A stretch of DNA of 64,000 bases, taken from NCBI GenBank assembly GCA_934772045.1, contig CAKVMH010000002.1:62001-126000 (forward strand), written 5' to 3'. Under the pieces are notes generated by a model. That model made no database searches. It was not told the origin of the DNA and saw nothing but the letters and a program-made list of their open reading frames with translations. Below, piece by piece: positions 52,678 to 60,466 of this stretch; within the stretch, counting starts at the first letter, position 1, and each line of letters opens with the position of its first letter. The stretch is from an uncultured Clostridia bacterium. GTDB taxonomy: Bacteria > Bacillota > Clostridia > Christensenellales > UBA1242. Position numbers and translations under genes: made by a program.

Positions 52678-52932
52678 ATGGGAATGATGGACGAAATTGA
52701 AAAATTGATGTGTGCAACAGGCAATTCGGTAAACTATCGAATTGTAAATTTGGGTGGAACAAGTTTGTATGTTGAAGGGTTAAAAAATGTTGTAAGTTTT
52801 GGTGAAACTGAAATGCAATTTCAACTTAAAAATAAGTTGCTTGTGGTGGCGGGTGACAACTTAAAAGTTAAATATTTAGACAAAACAACATGTGTCCTTT
52901 TAGGTTTAATTGAAAAGGTGGAAGTTAAATGA
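52678..52932 (+). CDS. yqfC: Sporulation protein YqfC (YabP family)
   Basis: A small (about 85-residue) YabP/YqfC-family protein of the mother-cell sporulation programme. The core pattern is visible: Y-R-I-V-N ... YVEGLKNVVSFGETEMQFQL, LLVVAGDNLKVKYLDKTTCV, LIEKVEV. The start is uncertain: the frame is open to 52627, but that 5' part forms a terminator hairpin, so ATG 52678, 52684 or 52687 is preferred. yqfD follows with ATGA overlap. Confidence 0.8.
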   Translation: MGMMDEIEKLMCATGNSVNYRIVNLGGTSLYVEGLKNVVSFGETEMQFQLKNKLLVVAGDNLKVKYLDKTTCVLLGLIEKVEVK

Positions 52933-54020
52933 AATATGATTTGACTGGCTACAACATAGACAACCTTTTGAAAACACTTTACCTTAAAAAATTTAATCTT
53001 TCTAACATTGAACGCAAAGCGCACAATAGCGTCAGTTTTGAAATACCGGACAACCAAGCAAAAAAGGCGAAAAAATACATTGCAAATTTTAAAGGTCAAC
53101 AAACTGCTGGCATTTTAAAGCGTTTGCCAAAGTTGATTTTGACGAATATTAGTTTATTAATTGCAGTGTTTGTTGGTGCGCTGTTTTTTGCATTTTCATC
53201 TAATTATATCTGGCAAATACGCATTTTTGGCACAAAAGATTTAGACCCAAATGAAATAATAACACTGCTTGAACAAAACGGCGTAAAAAAGGGCAAATTA
53301 AACTTAAAATCGACGGAAGAAATTGAAACAATTTTGCTTGAAAATTACAACCGCTTGGCGCAAGTGTCAGTTATTAAACAGGGCAGTGCCATTATTATAA
53401 ACCTTAGCGAAAAGTTGGTTTACACTGAAGAAACCTATCAAGCGATTACGGCAAAATATTCAGGAATTATCACAAAAATTAACATAATTACAGGCACCAC
53501 AAACATAAAAGTGGGCGACTATGTAAACGTGGGCGACGCGTTGGTTTTGCCTTTCAATTTAGATAAGGAAGGCAACAAAATTTCTGTCGACCCCATGGCG
53601 GAAATTGAAGCAAAGATGTTTGTTGTGGGCAGTGCCAAACTGGACAAAAATGGGACGATTTTAACCCGCACAGGCAACAAACAAATTGTGTATGATTATT
53701 TTATTTTTGACAAGCACATATTTTCTGGCAAAAACAAAAATTCATTTGCTCTTTTTGAAAATGTAAGTTATAATAATTTTGTAAGTGATGTTTTGCCATT
53801 GGTGCGTCGCACTACTGAGTTTTATGAACTTAAACTGACGCCAATCACATACGATTTTGAAGCGGAAAAACAAGCGTTAATTGAACAAAGCAGGCAGAAT
53901 GCAATAAAATCTCTGCCAGCGGAATATTTAGAAATTGAAACCGCACAAAAAACTGAAATCGTTGGCGAAACCATGTATGCTTACACAACTTACACGATAG
54001 AAGGGCGGATAAATGGTTGA
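52929..54020 (+). CDS. yqfD: Sporulation protein YqfD
   Basis: A 363-residue protein: an N-terminal cytoplasmic domain, a TM helix (LILTNISLLIAVFVGALFFAF, in pieces, about residues 75-96), a POTRA-like segment (IWQIRIFGTKDLDPNEIITLLEQNG, in pieces) and a C-terminal domain with YSGIITKINIITGTTNIKVGDYV. Matches YqfD, required for efficient sporulation with YqfC. Starts in the yqfC stop (ATGA) and overlaps ybeY-era by 8 nt. phoH, normally between yqfD and ybeY, is absent. Confidence 0.9.
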   Translation: MKYDLTGYNIDNLLKTLYLKKFNLSNIERKAHNSVSFEIPDNQAKKAKKYIANFKGQQTAGILKRLPKLILTNISLLIAVFVGALFFAFSSNYIWQIRIFGTKDLDPNEIITLLEQNGVKKGKLNLKSTEEIETILLENYNRLAQVSVIKQGSAIIINLSEKLVYTEETYQAITAKYSGIITKINIITGTTNIKVGDYVNVGDALVLPFNLDKEGNKISVDPMAEIEAKMFVVGSAKLDKNGTILTRTGNKQIVYDYFIFDKHIFSGKNKNSFALFENVSYNNFVSDVLPLVRRTTEFYELKLTPITYDFEAEKQALIEQSRQNAIKSLPAEYLEIETAQKTEIVGETMYAYTTYTIEGRING

Positions 54021-55389
54021 ATTTTTTAACGAAACACAATTAGATGAAGGAATTTTACAAAATTTGCAAACGGTTGAACAACAAGTTTACACCTTTTTGC
54101 ATGCACCTAAAAGTGTTAAAGTTAACCTAAAATTTGTAAGCCCAGAAGAAATACGCACAATCAACAAACAAACACGCAAAATTGACAAAGTAACAGATGT
54201 TTTATCGTTCCCTTACACAAACATAAAAGTGGGCGAAAAATTAAGGTTGAAAGACTATGTTTGCGACATTGACCCAACCGACCATAAATTGCTTTTAGGC
54301 GATGTTGTCATGTGTGTTGACCGCGCTAAACAACAAGCAGAAGAATACGGACACAGTTTAAAACGCGAAATTTGCTTTTTGTTTTGCCATGCGATGTTGC
54401 ACCTTATGGGGTATGACCATATTGACCCAGAAGATGAAAAATTGATGACAAAAAAGCAAGAAGAAATCTTAAATTCACTAAACATTACACGCACAAATTT
54501 CAAGGCTGGCTTTGTTACAATTGTTGGTGAAACAAATGTTGGCAAATCTACATTAATCAATCAATTAATAGGTGAAAAAGTTGCAATTGTGAGCCCTAAA
54601 AGCCAAACCACGCGTGAAAATATAACTGGCATATATAACGACAAAACCTGCCAAATTGTGTTTCTAGATACACCTGGCTATCATAAACGCGCAACAAAAA
54701 TTGATGACGCAATGGACAAACAAATTGAAAATGCGCAGGAAGACACTGAAATTGTTTTGATGCTTATCAGTGCAAAAAAGCCGTTGATAAACCAGTACTT
54801 GGAACTAATTAAAAAGGTTACAGCAAGCGCAAAGAAGGTTTTGTTAATCAACAAAATTGACGAAGTTAAATATGAAAAATTATACCCACAACTTGCCGAA
54901 CTAAGTGGTGTGGCAAAAGTTGATGAAATTTTGCCAATATCTGCCAAAACAGGCAAAAATTGTGATGTTCTGCTTGAGATGATTAAGAAATTTTTACCTT
55001 GTTTTGACCATGAAATGAGATATTATCCAATTGACGAATATACGGACAAAAACCTGCGTCACATGTGCGCCGAAATTGTGCGCGAAAAGGCACTTTTGTT
55101 GCTAGATGACGAAATTCCACATGGCATTCAAGTGGTTGTAACTGACTACCGCGAAAATGAAACACCAATTCAAATTTACGCTGATGTTTATTGTGAGCGC
55201 GAAAGCCACAAAGCCATAATTTTGGGCAAAAATGGCGAGATGATAAAGCAAATTTCCACAAAAGCAAGGCAAGCAATTGAACAGCTTGTTGGTGTAAAGG
55301 TTAACCTTCAATTGTATGTCAAAGTTAAAGTAAATTGGCGCAATGATGAACGCGCATTAAAAGACTTTGGCTTAATAATTGAAGAATAA
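54013..55389 (+). CDS. Fusion protein: endoribonuclease YbeY + GTPase Era
   Basis: A single uninterrupted 458-residue ORF joins two ribosome-maturation proteins. Residues 1 to about 152 are YbeY (16S rRNA 3'-end maturation and quality-control RNase) with zinc motif H-x3-H-x5-H at His126, His130, His136 (HAMLHLMGYDH). A linker of ~12 residues leads to Era from about 165: G1 GETNVGKS (172-179), QTTRENITG, DTPGYH, NKID, and a C-terminal KH domain with AIILGKNGEMIKQISTKAR, which binds the 16S 3' end. No start codon with an RBS exists at the junction. In Bacillus ybeY and era are separated by dgkA and cdd, both absent here. Confidence 0.95.
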   Translation: MVEFFNETQLDEGILQNLQTVEQQVYTFLHAPKSVKVNLKFVSPEEIRTINKQTRKIDKVTDVLSFPYTNIKVGEKLRLKDYVCDIDPTDHKLLLGDVVMCVDRAKQQAEEYGHSLKREICFLFCHAMLHLMGYDHIDPEDEKLMTKKQEEILNSLNITRTNFKAGFVTIVGETNVGKSTLINQLIGEKVAIVSPKSQTTRENITGIYNDKTCQIVFLDTPGYHKRATKIDDAMDKQIENAQEDTEIVLMLISAKKPLINQYLELIKKVTASAKKVLLINKIDEVKYEKLYPQLAELSGVAKVDEILPISAKTGKNCDVLLEMIKKFLPCFDHEMRYYPIDEYTDKNLRHMCAEIVREKALLLLDDEIPHGIQVVVTDYRENETPIQIYADVYCERESHKAIILGKNGEMIKQISTKARQAIEQLVGVKVNLQLYVKVKVNWRNDERALKDFGLIIEE

Positions 55390-55516
55390 AAGTAAAAGAG
55401 AAAAGTATTGAAAAATGCACACCGTTATTCGCTGTAAAGCAAAAAACAAACACAATTTTTGGTTAGCATAGTGAATAAAAGCGGTGCTTCAACATAAAAT
55501 ATTTTAGGGGGTAATT

Positions 55517-55675
55517 ATGGATTTTAAAACAGATATTGCATTAAAATTTTACGCATCTTTTGTGCGTACAGGTGACCCTTATTTTTATGTGCTTGCAGTT
55601 GATGCCGAAAAAACTGAAACTTTAAGGCAAACTGTGCGTGCAAAGGCGGAAGCGGAAGACACATTGTCTTTATAA
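55517..55675 (+). CDS. YqzL-like small protein
   Basis: A 52-residue ORF with a strong RBS (AGGGGGTAATT before ATG). It begins MDFKTDIALKFYASFVRTGD and continues PYFYVLAVDA; the F-x-x-T-G-x-x-x-x-Y-x-L pattern and the position between era and recO match Bacillus YqzL. Function is unknown. Acidic, no TM. A terminator follows at 55702. Confidence 0.75.
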   Translation: MDFKTDIALKFYASFVRTGDPYFYVLAVDAEKTETLRQTVRAKAEAEDTLSL

Positions 55676-55701
55676 TTCTGCTGTAATTTTGCTGTGAAAA
55701 T

Positions 55702-55726
55702 AAAAAAGCGTAAACACACGCTTTTT
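55702..55726 (+). terminator. Terminator after yqzL-like gene
   Basis: AAAAAGCGT pairs with ACGCTTTTT around a 6-nt loop; the arms provide T runs on both strands. Confidence 0.8.
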
Positions 55727-55766
55727 GTAAAATTGGATAAAAGAAACCAAAGCATCTTAATTTGGT

Positions 55767-55795
55767 TTACAAAACAAATTAAATACATTACAATC
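55767..55795 (+). promoter_or_regulatory. Promoter of recO
   Basis: TTTACA (55767-55772), 17-nt spacer, TACAAT (55790-55795). Predicted leader is only about 13 nt and has no SD. Confidence 0.7.
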
Positions 55796-55814
55796 TAATT
55801 CGAAAAACACACAT

Positions 55815-56486
55815 ATGGACACAAAAGTTAAGGGCATAATTTTAAAATTAATCGACTATAAGGAAGCAGATAAATTGGCTTCCATTTTTACTTTGGAACA
55901 GGGCGTGGTTACCGTAAAGTTTAAAGGTGTTAGGAAGGAAAAATCAAAACTTAAATCTGCTTGCATGCCGTTCACTTTTGCCGAGTTTAACATAAATCAA
56001 ACTGGTAACAGCAGGGTGGTGACAAACCTAAATGTGATTGACGACTTTTATGGTATTTTGCAAAATTACAACAAAACCATTGTGGGCTATATAATATTGG
56101 ACATTTTAAAAACAATCCTGCCAGTTGAGAAGCCTGAACAAGACCTTTTTGTTTTAACCTTAAACGCCCTTAAACAAATTGAGACGGAAGACGAATTTAC
56201 ATCTCTTGCTAAATTTATAATCAAATTTGTCGATTTCAGTGGCATGAGCCTAAATTTTGACATACCCAAATACGCATACTTCGATAAGGTCACAGGCGAC
56301 TTTGTTAAAACCCTTTCCTTTTCCACAATGCAATTAGACAGCAAAGTTTACACCTATCTAAAAGCCATAAATAATGGCGAAAAGCCAACCGCTTCAAGCA
56401 CCACACAAAAGCAAGCATTGCGTTTGCTTAACACTGTTTTGCTCATTAAATTTAATGCGGTCATCAAGTCATTTGAATTTATTTAA
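55815..56486 (+). CDS. recO: DNA repair protein RecO
   Basis: A 223-residue RecO: N-terminal OB fold (VKGIILKLIDYKEADKLASIF), LVTVKFKGVRKEKSKLKSAC-type segment, and a C-terminal helical domain. It assists RecF/RecR in loading RecA onto SSB-covered DNA. The zinc-finger cysteines found in some family members are not evident. Own promoter with a very short leader; terminator at 56497. Placement after era/yqzL is the standard Bacillota order. Confidence 0.9.
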   Translation: MDTKVKGIILKLIDYKEADKLASIFTLEQGVVTVKFKGVRKEKSKLKSACMPFTFAEFNINQTGNSRVVTNLNVIDDFYGILQNYNKTIVGYIILDILKTILPVEKPEQDLFVLTLNALKQIETEDEFTSLAKFIIKFVDFSGMSLNFDIPKYAYFDKVTGDFVKTLSFSTMQLDSKVYTYLKAINNGEKPTASSTTQKQALRLLNTVLLIKFNAVIKSFEFI

Positions 56487-56496
56487 TTAAGCACCA

Positions 56497-56536
56497 AAAT
56501 GCGGTTTAACATTCAGCAGTCCAACTGCATTTTTTT
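56497..56536 (+). terminator. Terminator of recO
   Basis: AAATGCGGTT pairs with AACTGCATTT (one mismatch), then T run. Confidence 0.75.
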
Positions 56537-56622
56537 ATACACTAAAAACTACCAGATGTTCTGGTCGTTCGGTTGATGTTTACAGATTGACATAAATTTC
56601 GTGTCCTCTTGCGAGTGGAAGG

Positions 56623-56730
56623 GCGTCACAACCTGTGCTGTGTAATCGTTTTGCAAAAGCAAAACTCAATTTACGCTTGGTTGTTCCTTTCCCCAACAAA
56701 CCCACCATGTTAGGCTTTGTTGGGGTACTC
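56623..56730 (-). repeat. Interspersed hairpin element, copy E3 (reverse strand)
   Basis: On the minus strand: ACCCCAACAAA ... TTTGTTGGGG hairpin, then AAAGGAACAACCAAGC, a GTTTTGC/GCAAAAC hairpin, and the end TTGTGACGC. This reproduces the order of parts in E1 (20925) and E2 (44362) with more divergence. A perfect GGTACTC/GAGTACC hairpin adjoins it (56724-56741). No gene tail copy is recognised here. The rest of the 350-nt gap shows no gene. Confidence 0.65.
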
Positions 56731-56791
56731 TGATGAGTACCAAAGCGTAGTTACATGCGAATAATTTAATTGCAATATGTTTGCTTGATTA

Positions 56792-56820
56792 TTGACAAAG
56801 CCCACAACTTGTGCTAAAAT
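56792..56820 (+). promoter_or_regulatory. Promoter of the WG-repeat gene pair
   Basis: TTGACA (56792-56797), 17-nt spacer, TAAAAT (56815-56820). Confidence 0.8.
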
Positions 56821-56846
56821 ATAATATATTTTAAGGAGTGTTAGTC

Positions 56847-59258
56847 ATGGCGATGTATTACCTTGTTGAACAAAACGGAGAGCATTTTTATGTGGACGCA
56901 GGTGGGCGACGCGTTCCAGAAGAAAACTTAAAGGGGGACTTTACTTCGGTCAATTATGACGCTGATTTGGCTTCAAGTAAAGTTAAAACTATAACTCAAA
57001 GTGGCAAATTCGGCTACCAAACATTAGATGGGCAACCTCTTGTTGATTGTGTTTTAGACTATGACATTAAAACCGCACAAGGTTTTGTGGATGCAATGTC
57101 AAGCCTTAAAGCAAAATATATTCAACTTATCCAACAACATCCAGAGAATAAAGCCAAACTTAGGCAGGAACTTGAACAAGAGGTTAAAAATCTGCATGGG
57201 GCAAGGTTAAAAATTATTGCTCATATGCAAAAGTTGGAAAGGGAAGCAACTGCTGAAAAGGAAACCGCCAAAACACCTTCCAACACAACAGAAACTGTTT
57301 CGCCAGCCAAAACAAACAACGCCACAACTTCAACCGCAACAACGCCTGTAACGACAACCGAAAGCTCTTCACAAACCAAAACCCCTTTGGGCAATGGCAT
57401 CACAATGCTTAGGGATACACAAGGTCACTACGGCTATGAAGATAAAGATGGCAACATATTTATTCCTTGCGACTTGCCAATAGATGTGTCTGCTCCTTCA
57501 AAAACATATAACGCTTCAGTAACAAAACTTTTTGAGGAATGCAAAGTTAAGCTTAATTTATGCACACCAAGTGAAAAGCAAGCGTTAATAAATGAATATA
57601 AGCAATTGTCAGAACGCATACAGACCGCTAGGCAAGCATACAACAGTAAAGTTAAAGAATTGAAAACATCAAACAGCACCAGCACAGCTACAGCCGAAAC
57701 AGCTACAGCAAAAACCGCAGAACCAAGCACAACAGACACCAACAAAGTGGCCGAAACTAAAGCCAGCACCAGTGAAACCAATAATACAACAGGTAAATTT
57801 GGCATAACTATTGTAACTGACTCTAATAGCAAACGTCTACATGTAAAAGACGAAAATGGTAAAATAGTAAAAGACTATCGATTTATGAGTTTTTCACCTG
57901 AAGAAAATGTGTATGTTGTTGAAGGCAAACATATTTTTGATTATGGAGTTTTAAATGCAGAAGGAAAAGAAATTGTTCCTTGTGGCAAATATGTAAAAAT
58001 TGGACTTTCCTTTTCTGAAGGCCTTGTGTGGGTTGTGAGCAGAGATGATTATCACATCAAGTTTATTAATAAAGATGGTAATGTTGTTATAGATTCGGAC
58101 TATACCGATGCTTCTAACTTTTCCGAAGGCTTTGCCGCTGTTAAAAAAGATGGCAAATGGGGTTTCATCGATAAAGATGGCAAAAAAATTGGTGAATTTG
58201 AATATGATGGTGTCCAGCCTTTTCATGATGGTTTAGCGTTGGTTTCAAAAGACGGAGCAAAAGGTTTTATCGATAAAGATGGCAAAAAACTCGGTGAAAT
58301 CGAGTATGACGAAACGTATACTCACAGTTTTACGAATGGATTGGCATGTGTCAAAAAGAAGAATGGTGAATTTGGTGTAATTGATACAAATGGTAATCCA
58401 GTTATAGATTTCGGCAAATATGAGTATATTGGCGATTTTGATCGTGAATATACAAAGGCTAAAGGGAAAGATGGTAAATATGGCATAATAAATAGAAGTG
58501 GTGATCCAATTGTAAAATTTGAATACGATAGCTTGCATATATGTGGCGAAAATCTTGTAGAAGTGTTTAAAGATGGGAAATATGGTTTTATTGATATACA
58601 TGGAAACGTAATTGTAGATATCAATTGTATTACTTCAAATATACTTACTCGTGGCTTAGTATATTTCAGGAGCAAAGAAAAACAAGGCTTGGTTAATGAC
58701 GATGGTGTCGTTTCATATTACGATCAAGTTATAGATAGAATGTCCGATGATTTTGTTAGTGTTAAAAAAGATGGTAAATGGGGTTATGTCAATAAAAAAG
58801 GTGAACTCCTTAAAGGTGGCTATATTTATGATAAAACCGAAGATTTTTATTACGAACGAGCCATTGTTAATATAAATGGTAAATGGGGCTTAATTAATAA
58901 TGATGGCGACATAATTATAGGTTGTGATTATGATGGAATCCATCAAATCATAAGTGGAAATTTTGTTTACGCAGAAAAAGATGGCAAATTTGGCATTTTT
59001 GATAGAGATGGCATTGAAATTGTTAAATGTACATTAACAGAGGAAGAGGCCGATGAAGCAATTGCTAAACTGAAAGAGGGCACATTTAACCCTGAAGATT
59101 ATAAGCAGGAAACAGTAGGAGCAAACAGCAAGAGAAACACAGGCATCACTGGTGACGATAAAAGTTTAACAGATGGTGATGAGGGAGTAACTAGCGACGG
59201 TGAAGATGTCACTGATTGCGACGACGGCGTTACTGGTGACGGCGGTATAACTGTCTAA
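56847..59258 (+). CDS. Large WG-repeat protein
   Basis: About 803 residues; start 56847 is set by AAGGAG 8 nt upstream (an in-frame GTG at 56838 overlaps that RBS). Two WG-like units each followed by a helical hairpin (about 45-140 and 190-270) are separated by Thr/Ser/Ala-rich linkers. From about residue 310 a run of ~10 WG repeats (K-x-G-K-W-G-F-I-D-K-D-G-K pattern) forms a predicted beta-propeller-like binding array. The C-terminus is a Gly/Asp-rich tail of G-D-D/T-D-G-D repeats. No signal or TM. WG arrays usually bind proteins; partner unknown. Confidence 0.85.
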   Translation: MAMYYLVEQNGEHFYVDAGGRRVPEENLKGDFTSVNYDADLASSKVKTITQSGKFGYQTLDGQPLVDCVLDYDIKTAQGFVDAMSSLKAKYIQLIQQHPENKAKLRQELEQEVKNLHGARLKIIAHMQKLEREATAEKETAKTPSNTTETVSPAKTNNATTSTATTPVTTTESSSQTKTPLGNGITMLRDTQGHYGYEDKDGNIFIPCDLPIDVSAPSKTYNASVTKLFEECKVKLNLCTPSEKQALINEYKQLSERIQTARQAYNSKVKELKTSNSTSTATAETATAKTAEPSTTDTNKVAETKASTSETNNTTGKFGITIVTDSNSKRLHVKDENGKIVKDYRFMSFSPEENVYVVEGKHIFDYGVLNAEGKEIVPCGKYVKIGLSFSEGLVWVVSRDDYHIKFINKDGNVVIDSDYTDASNFSEGFAAVKKDGKWGFIDKDGKKIGEFEYDGVQPFHDGLALVSKDGAKGFIDKDGKKLGEIEYDETYTHSFTNGLACVKKKNGEFGVIDTNGNPVIDFGKYEYIGDFDREYTKAKGKDGKYGIINRSGDPIVKFEYDSLHICGENLVEVFKDGKYGFIDIHGNVIVDINCITSNILTRGLVYFRSKEKQGLVNDDGVVSYYDQVIDRMSDDFVSVKKDGKWGYVNKKGELLKGGYIYDKTEDFYYERAIVNINGKWGLINNDGDIIIGCDYDGIHQIISGNFVYAEKDGKFGIFDRDGIEIVKCTLTEEEADEAIAKLKEGTFNPEDYKQETVGANSKRNTGITGDDKSLTDGDEGVTSDGEDVTDCDDGVTGDGGITV

Positions 59259-59273
59259 TAAAAGGAGAAATTT

Positions 59274-60353
59274 ATGGGAATGTTATCAGATATGAGTAAG
59301 TATAATGATTCAGCAATTTATAGTTTAGAACAATACCCTATAAATTATTTTACCAGGGAAGAGTATACTGAATCGTCAGACTTTTCTGGTTCTGACCTAA
59401 TATTGGTTGAGAAAAATGGTGTTTATGGATATTTAAACCGCCACACTAGGCGTTTGTTAAAACCAGGGCTTGACTATCAAGACGCTTTACCATTTTCATG
59501 TGGCAGAGGTGTTGTTAAGCGCAATGGCAAATGGGGTGCAATTGATGAAAAAGGTGATATTGCGGTTGATTTGATTTATGAATCATTAACAACGTTTGCC
59601 GAGGACAAGGCATATTGTAAAATTAATGGGAAATATGGATGCATAGGTTTGAATGGCGAAATAATTTTCGAACCGATATATCAATTTTCAGGCACGTACC
59701 ACGAAGATTTTTGTGCAGTAAAACTTGGCGATCAATGGGGTTATGTAAATAAGGAAGGGAATAAGACAAGTGCATTTATATTTGATGGTGCACGTCCATT
59801 TTCATGTGGGTTAGCAGGGGTTTTGTTCGATGACAAATGGAATTACATCAATTATTCCGGTAAAATGGTCATTCAATCACCTATAACAAGCCCTTATCAA
59901 GATTGTTGTGATTTTGCTGATGGTTACGCGGCTGTTAAACAAAAGGGTAAATGGGGCTTTATTGACACAGATGGTGAAAAGGCAGTACCATGTCGTTATC
60001 AAGAAGTTGGCATGTTTAAAGACAATATGTTCCCAGTTAAAAAGAATGATAAGTGGGGCTATATTGAAAATACCAATGAAGAAAAATTTGTTGTCCCTTG
60101 TATGCTACTATTCCCATTGGCAGAGAATGAAAATTTTGATATGACCGTTATAACTAAAATACAAGGTTATTACAAAAAGAAAATTAATAATACTAAATCG
60201 CCTGCTCAAATTCAAAAGTATTCAAAAGAATGTGAAAAGGAAGTAGCAAGATACAAAAAAGCAAGAGAACTTTACAATGAATACATCAAACATCTGGCAG
60301 AGTTAGATCGTATGCGCAACAAAGGCTTTAACGACATTGATAATATAGAATAA
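59274..60353 (+). CDS. Second WG-repeat protein
   Basis: A 359-residue protein 15 nt downstream of the first, same operon (RBS AAAAGGAGA). Residues ~40-280 are about seven WG repeats (KNGVYGYLNRHTRR, RNGKWGAIDEKGD, KQKGKWGFIDTDGE). The last repeat passes into V-V-P-C and then a ~60-residue helical hairpin (YSKECEKEVARYKKARELYN), the same module found twice in the upstream protein. No signal or TM; likely works with its neighbour. Confidence 0.85.
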   Translation: MGMLSDMSKYNDSAIYSLEQYPINYFTREEYTESSDFSGSDLILVEKNGVYGYLNRHTRRLLKPGLDYQDALPFSCGRGVVKRNGKWGAIDEKGDIAVDLIYESLTTFAEDKAYCKINGKYGCIGLNGEIIFEPIYQFSGTYHEDFCAVKLGDQWGYVNKEGNKTSAFIFDGARPFSCGLAGVLFDDKWNYINYSGKMVIQSPITSPYQDCCDFADGYAAVKQKGKWGFIDTDGEKAVPCRYQEVGMFKDNMFPVKKNDKWGYIENTNEEKFVVPCMLLFPLAENENFDMTVITKIQGYYKKKINNTKSPAQIQKYSKECEKEVARYKKARELYNEYIKHLAELDRMRNKGFNDIDNIE

Positions 60354-60382
60354 ACACAACAAGGTTTTAAGTTAAATAAAAT

Positions 60383-60426
60383 GGCAACTATTATGCAAAA
60401 ATGCATTAATTTAGTTGCTTTTTTTA
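60383..60426 (+). terminator. Terminator of the WG operon
   Basis: GGCAACTA pairs with TAGTTGC(T) around an inner ATGCA/TGCAT stem, then T7. Confidence 0.85.
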
Positions 60427-60466
60427 CGCCGTTTTTGTAATCTAAAAGGGTATAAAAAGGAGTTAT

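Noticed and set aside
56724..56745. CTGATGAG resembles the hammerhead ribozyme core
   Set aside because: It lies in a simple GGTACTC-TGAT-GAGTACC hairpin; no GAAA core or the other stems follow.
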